Source: Hypomyces perniciosus
Taxonomy: Eukaryota; Ascomycota; Sordariomycetes; Hypocreales; Hypocreaceae
Length of the DNA stretch: 64,000 bases
Assembly: GCA_008477525.1 (NCBI GenBank)
Contig: SPDT01000006.1
Location: 3,623,501 to 3,687,500 of the forward strand
Reading direction: 5' to 3'
Shown one piece after another: positions 55,701 to 64,000 of this stretch (positions within the stretch are counted from its first letter, which is position 1; the number at the start of each line of letters is the position of its first letter). The notes under the pieces were generated by a model, which was not told where the DNA came from, did not search any database, and worked only from the letters and a program-made list of their open reading frames with translations. Made by a program: the position numbers and the translations under genes.

Positions 55701-58399
55701 GCTTGATCATTCCTTCTTCGAACCTCTTTTGCTCAGTCGAAGTCAGGTTGAGCTCCTTAAATTCGGCTCTAGGCTTATGCGTGAGCGCACTGATGGCTTT
55801 CGTTCCATCATACTTTGCACGAAATAGTGTTTCAACCGCAGCGTCACGAAGATTTGTGGAGCGTTCGGGCAAGTCGAGCTTCTTGGCCATCCCCATGGCA
55901 TCGTTGAGGTAGTCCTCCACTTTATCGGCAGAATGGTTTGAGGAGGGTGGTTTCCACAGCAATGTTGCCGTGCAGTTGGGGTCGTCTTCGTCCAAATCTT
56001 CACCACGTGCAACATAGCCTGGGGGCTGGTCTTGGATCCATTTGGGACGCTGTTCCCGTCGGGCCTTTTCGGCCTCTTGGGCAGCCTGCGCCTCCTTGGA
56101 GAGTTTCTGCTCCTTTTTGCCATTCTTCTTGATTTCCGGTGGCTTGATGTACTGAACAGGCTGTCCGGGCCAGGGGCCAACGGGAGCCTGGTGTCTTGGT
56201 CCAATGCGGGTGCTCGCACGGGGATAGATTCGGTCATCATAATCCAAGGCATCCTCAGGCTTACAGTGCATTCCTAGGTAACGCCACGGCCAGAGACTGG
56301 CCTGGTGGATTTGCTCGGCGGTTCCCATGTGGGGCGTCTCATCGTCAGCCGGGCTAGTGCGATCTGTCTCAATGCCTGGGACATCGTCCTCATCCTCGTC
56401 CAAAAGCTCGTCGTCGTCAGCATCGCCAGGATCGGCGGCGGTTGGAGTGTGGCGGGCTTCCAGCTTGCGCTCCTGGGCGCGGCTGCATGCAGCGCAGGAC
56501 CATGCAAAGCCACGTGAGGGCTTCTTGAGTAACGGTGGCTTGACGCAGTTCATATGATATGTGTGTTGACACACGGCGCAATCAACAGAGTCGTTGCTGA
56601 GCGGCGCATTGTCAGCACACGAGTCAAGAGGTATGAAGAAACAGATTCGATACAAATGGTAGCAGTGTTTTGGGTAAGGGTTGAAAAATAATTAGCAGAC
56701 GCTGTGATGGTGATGGTGATGGTGATTGTATGGGCTGCTGTCCTGGCAGTAGCAGCCACCCTTGTCAGGAGCACGACTCCGTACTGCTGAGGGGATTGGC
56801 GGCCTGCCTGCCTGCATGCATGCACATAATAATGGCACTCTGTCGTCGTAGTACCTAGTACTTCGCAGAGTTGGGGGTTCAGGTAGTAATTGGATGGACA
56901 GAGGGGCGCCCAGAGTGCGCCCAGACTTGTCGCGGTACCTGGAGAGAGGCACTGGTCTAGTGGACCGCAGCGAGTCGTGTGGGTGGATGTGCTCCGGATG
57001 TACTCCGTACTCCGTATAGGCATCCGCAACGACAAATGGAAAACAGACAGAAAAAAATGGAAGAGCACAGAGGGCAGGGTCACACCCAAGGTACGTACCT
57101 GGCGCAATAGCCGCTGCATCTCTTGCAGAGCTTAACGGCGCTAGTCAGCTCCTTGCCACGCCCCTGCTCAACTAGGATGTATTTCCAGCGCTCGTCCAGC
57201 ACCTTCTTGACCTTTTCAGGCACGTTGACAATAAGTTGCGTCGGGATCAGATCGTAGTTCTTCTGGATGTATCGGTCATACAGCTTTTCAAACCAGAAGC
57301 TGTCCAGTGTCCGGCGGTACTCGTCCAGGTTGTCGATCTCCACTCGGTGCCGGATCTGGCATTTGCCGCGCAGCGACGTCAGGGGGCTGATGTCGGAGTG
57401 CATTGTCGCAAACACCTGCCGTGTGTCGTTGATCTTGCGCCCAATGTCCTTGGGGCGATAGTACCAATTGACACGCACTGCGTCCACGGGCTTGGCGCCG
57501 TCGTTTTGCGCGTGGAGGAATTCCATGATGCGTCCGAGGTAATAGGGCTCCCCCGGAGGCTCACACACAAGGTATACATGATCTGCGTCACCGGTTAGCC
57601 TGGCTCGCTGTGCTGGAAATTGCCCTCGCATGGGGGTGGATCCCGGTCGTGTTACCATTTGCTTCCAGCACTGTCCCATCGTCAGCCACCATTCGCCCAT
57701 TGTTGTCCGGCAGTCCTTTGCAGTTGTCAAATGTCAGCATATTCGTTTCCGGCCACACCATGCCTTGATTTTGCACTGCGTTGACGCCTTTTCTTGTCGA
57801 CACGACAGCGCCGGCATTTTGGTTGTTGGTCGCCGCCTTGCGTTTCCGCGATGGCTGTGATGTGCTGGATCCCTGGACTGCTGTCGATGCATTGGTGCCA
57901 CCACCTGCATTCTGATCCCGCTGGCCATTCAGGTTTGCTCCGGCTTTGCTGTCGTCTGGTGCATTCTTGCGCGAGCTGCTGTTGCCCCGAGCCGCCTCGC
58001 CATTTCCCGGCCCGTTGGCTTGTCGCGATGACTTCTTGCCGCCATCGCTTTCCTTTTTCTCGGGGTAGTAATCATACATGTCTATTTCAATGTCCTTGTC
58101 CTCAGCGTAGTTGGGGCGGGAATTGCCCGTCCTGTTGCGGGAGCGAGTCCCGTATGGCGCGGCCACATCAGCGGCAGCGTCCTTTTCTGCTGCGCCTGAG
58201 CCAGACGAAGTCTTGGCCATTGGCTCTGACATTGCTTTGCTGTCTGGCTCAGTAGACTTGGAGTCCTGCAGCGAGTGTCAGAGAAGGCTCGCGACGGGAT
58301 ATATGAGGCGGCGCGGTCGAAAATGAAGCGAATCGACCAAATACGGCCTGGCGATTTGCAAAGTCGCATGTGAAAAGGGCTTACATTTTGTTGCGCCAT
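52735..58399 (-). CDS. SNT2: BAH-PHD-ELM2-SANT-GATA chromatin reader Snt2
   Basis: Six exons, 58399-58385, 58265-57656, 57582-57100 (last base 57099), 56596-54769, 54711-54312 and 54257-52735, give 1619 residues. Domains in order: acidic/basic N-terminus; BAH (about 209-340, HVYLVCEPPGEPYYLGRIME); PHD1 (about 363-410, rebuilt as CKRCSGYC then CAVCQHTYHMNC); ELM2 (about 465-510); SANT (about 620-695, ending VRYYYIWKKTERG); GATA-like finger (CQFCSRTSCPQWRR); PHD2 (LPCAICSQMEPLGDQHLSC); extended PHD (YKCVLCP through CNQCRAPFHVECARQKG); a second CITCGIDVTPRWWPI finger; and a 280-residue Pro/His-rich tail. This is Snt2, a histone-tail reader of the Snt2/Lid2-type complex with Ecm5 and Rpd3 deacetylase. 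The first exon codes only MAQQN; a start at 58232 is the alternative. Confidence 0.92.
56705..56726. repeat. TGATGG hexanucleotide microsatellite
   Basis: Nearly four copies of TGATGG inside the 502-nt third intron of SNT2. Confidence 0.85.
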
Positions 58400-61300
58400 G
58401 GCAACGGGAGATTACCTGCGTGGCCGCGAAATGAGGCAAGTCGTCGTGTATGAAGGCATGCCCAGGTAACCAGCTCAGTCAGTGTAGTAGTATGAGTGAG
58501 GAAGTAAGAGGATGAACGTGACCAAGGATGTAAAAGGCGTCTCGAGGCCGGCAATGGTGAAAAGTCTACAGCCGAACAAACGACACGAGGTCGTCAGCAG
58601 GAAAATAAAACGCGGCGACGAGGAAGCTGTCCCGCAAGCACACGGCGTGACAAAGGGTAAGGTCGAAGGAGAGAATGGAAGAAGAGAGTGTAGGTATGAA
58701 TCCCTGGTGCCGAGAGAAGAAGAAACGTCCTGGCGCCCCCGAGGCGGCGGCCCTGGCCTTGGTCGATAACATCGGTGCTGGTACCAATGCATGGGGCAGC
58801 GGCACTAGTGGGTCGTGGTATCTTTAAGTACATACTATCGCACTGTGGCAAACAACCGGCTGTCATCCCCGCCAACGCCGAAGAATCGCGATGTCTGCGA
58901 CTTTATATATACAAAGGGCACCCTTGACAATCAGTACTACCTCAGTCTCCACGCAGGCCCGCCGCTGGTCTCACACCATTGATGAGTGGCCGGATCTCAA
59001 CCCAACTTTCTATGAGGCGTTCATCATCAGCGCCCACCCCCGACGACGCACACGTTTGTGACTGCTGGTACCGCCTTTGTACGCGGCCAAACCAACTCGG
59101 GTTTCTTGAGGCGAATTGCCCGGCACGTTGTTTGGAGATTTGAATATCTAGAACGTCACCGAGAATGTAATCGAAGCAAAAGAGATGGCTTCGCACTCTC
59201 GTGCCTGAGGGCGAGACGCTGCCACATACATGTATGGAGTATGTATGTAGGCCAACAAGCAGGCAGACGCAAACCTTGTACCGCACGCCATGTGCTTTCT
59301 GTAAGTCTACAACGCAGCATGAGTAGTAATAGTACTCGTAGGAGTCTGCCGTTTGCCTCGAGCAAAGCCACACCCCTGTGCTGTCGCCCTCGACGCGCAC
59401 AAATATCCGTGGATGTGCACTCGACTGGAGGGACAATTGCCCACTGCTGCGCTGCGACCCAGAGACGGGGTGGGAAATTCCCCTGCACGGGAGTACATCC
59501 GTCGACAGATGCATACCTTCTAGTATTATATAGAGTAATAATAATGATGCTACTGCTACTACTATGTACGCCTCTCGGGCTCGGGCCCTGCATCAACATG
59601 GCTCAGTCCATCCCGCACCACCGACGTACGCAGATCGCGCCGTCATGTTTTTCTTTCCTGTAAACACATGGCAGCCTGCTTCTGGTCTATACGGAGTGCA
59701 TGCCGCGAATATTTACCCATAGGAGCCTTTTTTTTTCGACTTCGCGGCTACTGTACTCTGTAGAGTTATAGTTTTCCACCCCCAGGCTTAAGTGAGGTCA
59801 TGTTTGCTAAGCAAGCAGCAAATTGACTAGTAGACCCCAGCACATTTCCGATATCCACCCGACCTGGCCAGCAGGACGTCCACCTAACCTGGCCAAAACG
59901 GTCCAATCCATTTCCACGCCTTCTGTTGAGATCGCTGCTCTCTTTTTAAATGAATCGTTGCCCTAATTGATGGTGCGCATCTGTGTCCTCCACACCGACG
60001 TTTGAAACCCTTCTACCATGAGGGTTTCGCACCATGTCCTCAGACTAAAAGGCATCCCTCGCATTGTGGAAATGTCTGTGTAATAGCTACGAGGCGATGT
60101 GTACTCGGCACAGTGCCAGAGCAGGATCGTTGCGTGTTTTCTAAGCATGTCTTTAACTCGATGGTATGTAGTGTGATGAGCCTAGTCTTGCGTCTCAGGT
60201 AGTAGGGTATTGGCATTTCGCATTTGATACTTGTCATGTCTTGGCCACCTCAGTGTTGTCGGCGAGGTTTTGGAACAGCAACCAACGGTTACAGCTTTTT
60301 TTTTTCTTGTACAGATAAAAAGGAAAACATCTGGCAAATTCCCAAAAGATTTCCATGCTGCTCCAAGTCCGTTTTGGGGCACCTTGGTCATCGAAGGAAA
60401 TACCGTCATGATCCCGCAGCCACTACGTCACGACAACAACACAACGAGCCTAGGTGTTTCCCCCAAAAATTCACCGAGGCACTCGAGAAAACTGAGGGAC
60501 TTTCGCAAACTTGGGCATGTTGCGATACCGGACACCGTGTCGGTGGCTGAGATAAACGAGTGCAGCATCCTGGCTGGTCTTGGTAGTCAACTTACGTGGT
60601 TTGGTTTGTGTGCTGTGCAGAAGCAGAAGCAGGTAGATAGGTAGTGTGGCTGCCAGCAGCGGATAGTCGTAAAAAAAAACAAGACCAGCCGGATGGGTCT
60701 CGTGGGGCTGAACTTTGTCAGAGCCGTGAGCTCCGCCATCAGCGCCACCAACAAAAAGGACCTAAAAGGGACCTAAAAAGAAAAATTAAGTGCAGGGCAC
60801 ATTTGCAGCAACGCTAAACTTATAACAACACCAAGGCCGCGAGGAAGGCATCCGGGATCACGACGGAGCACTCCGTAAGTTACCTCTCGAACTAGTAGTT
60901 AGTAGAGGCACATCGCATTGAAGAACAGCTGGCAGACCGATTCAGCCATCATTCCTACTCCGACTAGTACTACTAGCATCGCTACTGCTTCGTCTCGATT
61001 GTGTCTGCGCACACTGTACTGAATACTGTCTGTCAACAGCTGAGAACTTCTTTAATTCGTACTACATACAATACGAGTGCGGTGAATCCTTCGCTGCGCA
61101 CTCCGTAATGGTACAAGACCTCGACGCCCTTCCTCATCCCTTTCTTTGAACCTCCAGGACCCCCCGGGCTATTATGCCCTGGGATCCTCCACAGTATCAA
61201 ATTGTGTCCCGCAAGGCCCGTCCTTCCAGCCAACTGGTTGTGTCCTCGCAAGAACGGAAAGGCGCAGGGTTTCAGTCTTCTGGCCAATGAAGAATCGCGG

Positions 61301-61905
61301 GGCAACACTTCAACAACGCCCTGGAAATCGGGCTGCAGCGTGTGGGTGTGGTGTGTGGGTGGTGTCACTGTCATGTGCCAGGTTCCAGGAACGCCCCGCC
61401 TGCAGTGGTTCTTGTTCTCTCTGGTTGCCCTCAAATAGTATTCGTAGTGAGTTTCGGTCTCCCTACTTGGGCCCTTGGCTACCCGGGACAATGAACAATA
61501 AACGCCATGTCCTTTACGTCATGATGCCTTCTGGACCAATCCCGACATTTATTAGATTCATCCTTGGCGTAATAATTGAGGCGCATGCATCGGCCATTCC
61601 CCCAAGCTGACACAGATCAGTCACATGTAGCATCACGTGAATTCGCGTTTTCCCCTCAACGCGATCGGGGACAATACGGAGTACATGCCTCGTAGTAGTA
61701 CCCCACGCGCACGACATCTCAAGGCATATTAATACTCCGTACTCCGTACTTCGGAATAGGACACAAAACAATAATGCTGAGGGCTTGCATTCCCGCCCAT
61801 TTGATTGCCTGACTACCTAGCATGTTTCCCTTTGCGTTCATCTACAACTAAATGAAGCCCTTTCCTTCGTGTTTATGATGGTGAACTGCCCTCTCACCGC
61901 CCACC
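58400..61905. other. long gene-free spacer
   Basis: About 3.5 kb upstream of both SNT2 and the HELQ-like gene. Open frames up to 201 codons at 58942-59663 overlap on both strands, start with GTG or lack family features, and are not called. TACGGAGT-type elements lie near 59693, 60878, 61103, 61676 and 61733-61750. Homopolymer A/T runs occur at 59727, 60297 and 60671. No RNA gene recognised. Confidence 0.6.
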
Positions 61906-64000
61906 ATGGAGAGCATGAAGGGCATCCTCCACAAAACGAGCATCCAGGCGGCTCAAGAGCGACAGGCGAATTCTGGATCTGCATCCATAGCTGGGCAGAA
62001 GAGGAGCTGGTCGACAAGTGTCGATGACTCAGATAAGAAGGCTTTTCCTTCAGGACTCCGCTCCCTATCTATTCCCACTGCCGCCTCGCAGGGCTCGGTG
62101 CGCTTCCAAAGGGCCATTAATCTTCCTGCCGCTCCTGCACAACTATCTGCCAGCAAGATCATCAATTTCAATGTCTCTAATGATCCCTCCGAGTACTCTC
62201 AGAGGAGGTTGTTTGCAGCCACGCCTTCTTCATCGCGAGACGCTGAACTAGATCTTGCACACCCGATATATGACCTTCCATCCCAACTTATCAATAACTT
62301 TGCTTCTCTCGGCATTAAGCAAATCTACCCTTGGCAGAAAAGCTGCCTTAAAGGCCCTGGCTTGCTCTCTGGGTCCAAGAATTTGGTGTATTGTGCCCCC
62401 ACTGGTGGTGGCAAATCCCTTGTCGCCGACTGTAAGCCATCATGGACTCCTCCATACACAAAGGACATAGCAACTGATGAATGCCCAGTGCTCATGCTAA
62501 AGAGAATCATCGAAGAACCGGCCACCAAAGCCCTACTAATTCTTCCCTACGTCGCTCTCGTCCAGGAGAAAGTCCGCTGGCTACGCAATGTCGTTCAAGG
62601 ATTGCGGACCAGCCCTGACTCTGACGAACTGGAGAAGCAGCGCGCCCAAAGTATATGGAGGCTACGTGCAGACCATGACTCCGTAAAAGTTGTTGGTTTC
62701 TTCGGTGGTGGCAAGATTAAATCTAATTGGCAAGACTTTGATATTGGCATTTGCACGCTGGAGAAGGTTCGCTGTGCCATATATATGCTTAGATGCCTGT
62801 GCTAATTCTTACAACAGGCGAATATGCTTATAAACACAGCTATAGAAGACTGCTCGGTCTCACAATTGCGAGCTGTTGTATTAGATGAGCTGCACATGAT
62901 AGATGATGACCATCGCGGGTATCTACTGGAACTCATCGCCACCAAATTGCTCAGCCTAGAACAGCCTATTCAAATCATAGGCATGAGCGCTACGCTTCCT
63001 GTAGGCTTCGCTGTTTTACGAAATTTGGACTTCTTCTAACGAATCAGAATGCAAATCTTGTGGCGAAGTGGCTCAACGCACATTCATACGAAACCCGATA
63101 TCGACCAGTACCGATTGAGGAACACTTGGTGTGCGAGGGCAATATTTATCATACCGGTTCAAATGGCGTTTTAACTAGGACACAGTTGAAAGCCCAAGAT
63201 CTATCACAAGGTCGAGTAGCTCCCATCAGGCAAATTCAAGGATCTTCCCATAGAGAATTTGTTGACCCAGTTCTGAATGCGGTCGTGTCACTGGCTCATG
63301 AAACCGCGTCCATGGGCTTTGGTGCATTAGTTTTTGCTGGCAGTCGGGGCATGTGCGAATCGGATGCTCGTTTAATCAGCCGAGTCATGCCACAGTCTCA
63401 TGAGCTAGACAGTGAAACTCTGGATAAGAGGATGGACTTGCTGGGAGAGTTGAGAAGTCTTAGTACTGGTGTTGATCCGGTGCTTGAGGAAACAGTCTTA
63501 TATGGTGTTGCGTTTCATCGTGAGTCTTTACCATTTCTCCCTTAGTAATGAGCGGGATACTGATACACCTCAAGATGTGAGTCTAAGCTAGGTAATGCCC
63601 ATTACTTTTACTAACCCAGCAGGCTGGATTAACAAGCGAGGAGAGAGACCTCATTGCTGCCGCGTATGATACCGGTGTCATCCTAGTATGTGTTGCCACA
63701 TGTAGCTTAGCTGCTGGCATCAATCTGTTGGTATTCGTTATCCCATTGCGAAGAAGTCACACTGATAATCACAGTCCCGCACGAAGAGTGATACTTCACA
63801 ATGCCAGGATGGGTCGCGAATTCGTTGGCCCATCCATGCTAAGACAAATGAGAGGTCGTGCCGGGAGACAAGGCAAATCACCCGTGGGAGAGACATACCT
63901 ATGCTGTCGTCAAGACGATCTCGAGCACGTTTTGGACCTAGTATATGCCGATATACCGGAAATCACGAGCTGTCTCAATGCAGAGAATAAACGTATTCAG
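61906..64000 (+). CDS. HELQ/Mus301-Pol theta-type superfamily 2 helicase, 3' end beyond window
   Basis: Exons 61906-62431, 62489-62766, 62818-63000, 63048-63519, 63575-63576, 63623-63726 and 63775 onward keep one frame to the window end. The N-terminal 130 residues are disordered. Then YPWQKSCL, Walker A CAPTGGGKS, LILPYVALVQEK, FFGGGK, Walker B LDELHMIDD, motif III GMSATLP, FHHAGLTSEERDL, SLAAGINLPARRVILHN and motif VI LRQMRGRAGRQG appear in order. This is the Ski2-like helicase core shared by HELQ and DNA polymerase theta, which act in repair of replication-associated breaks and crosslinks. Whether a polymerase domain follows cannot be seen. The fifth exon is only 2 nt (AT), inferred because no other join restores FHHAGLT. 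Confidence 0.88.

Noticed and set aside
58942..59663. Overlapping frames of up to 201 codons on both strands
   Set aside because: The plus-strand frame starts with GTG, both are rich in Cys/Arg/Ser without pattern, and neither resembles a known protein.

Overview
This window is nuclear DNA of a filamentous ascomycete (Pezizomycotina). Short introns (mostly 46-80 nt) with GTAAGT-like donors, CTAAC/CTGAC branch sites and YAG acceptors split most genes. Protein types such as SNT2, ERJ5, the HSPA12-like Hsp70 and a vacuolar alpha-mannosidase fit Sordariomycetes, probably Hypocreales; that placement is inference from gene content and from the many TACGGAGTAC-type palindromes in the spacers. No virus, transposon with coding capacity, CRISPR array or rRNA was seen. 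All exon joins below were worked out by hand from splice signals, and each complete gene model sums to a whole number of codons.

Layout. 0-5 kb: a partial PX/PXB-domain protein, a coiled-coil membrane protein with a polyglutamine tract, and CGR1 (rRNA processing), all on the minus strand. 5-8.9 kb: a long gene-free spacer. 8.9-15.6 kb: a 953-residue Ser/Pro-rich protein, an Arg/Ser/His-rich single-pass membrane protein, and a GPATCH11-like G-patch protein. 15.6-21.4 kb: a broken gene lying between two imperfect direct repeats, an AT-hook/coiled-coil protein, and a divergently transcribed Hsp70-like ATPase. 22-30 kb: a four-helix membrane protein with a PPxY motif, ERJ5, an initiator tRNA-Met gene interrupted in its variable region, NOP14, and an armadillo-like membrane-anchored protein. 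32-41.5 kb: a CLIP-170/Bik1 homologue, YDJ1, TRM82 and RPP0. 41.9-58.4 kb: MSH1, AMS1, an ENV7/STK16-type kinase, and the large chromatin reader SNT2. 58.4-61.9 kb: a second long gene-free spacer. 61.9-64 kb: the first part of a HELQ/Pol-theta-type helicase, cut by the window end.

Most genes are housekeeping and not organised as a pathway. There is a loose concentration of protein-synthesis genes (CGR1, initiator tRNA, NOP14, TRM82, RPP0). The most unusual items are: (1) the initiator tRNA-Met gene carrying a 55-nt insert with mRNA-intron-like ends, which must be removed to give a perfect cloverleaf; (2) a 2-nt exon needed to restore the helicase FHHAGLT motif; (3) the broken gene between repeats; (4) the RPP0 tail, whose final coding exon is only 7 nt; (5) an open frame upstream of CGR1 with RanBP2-type zinc-finger spacing.
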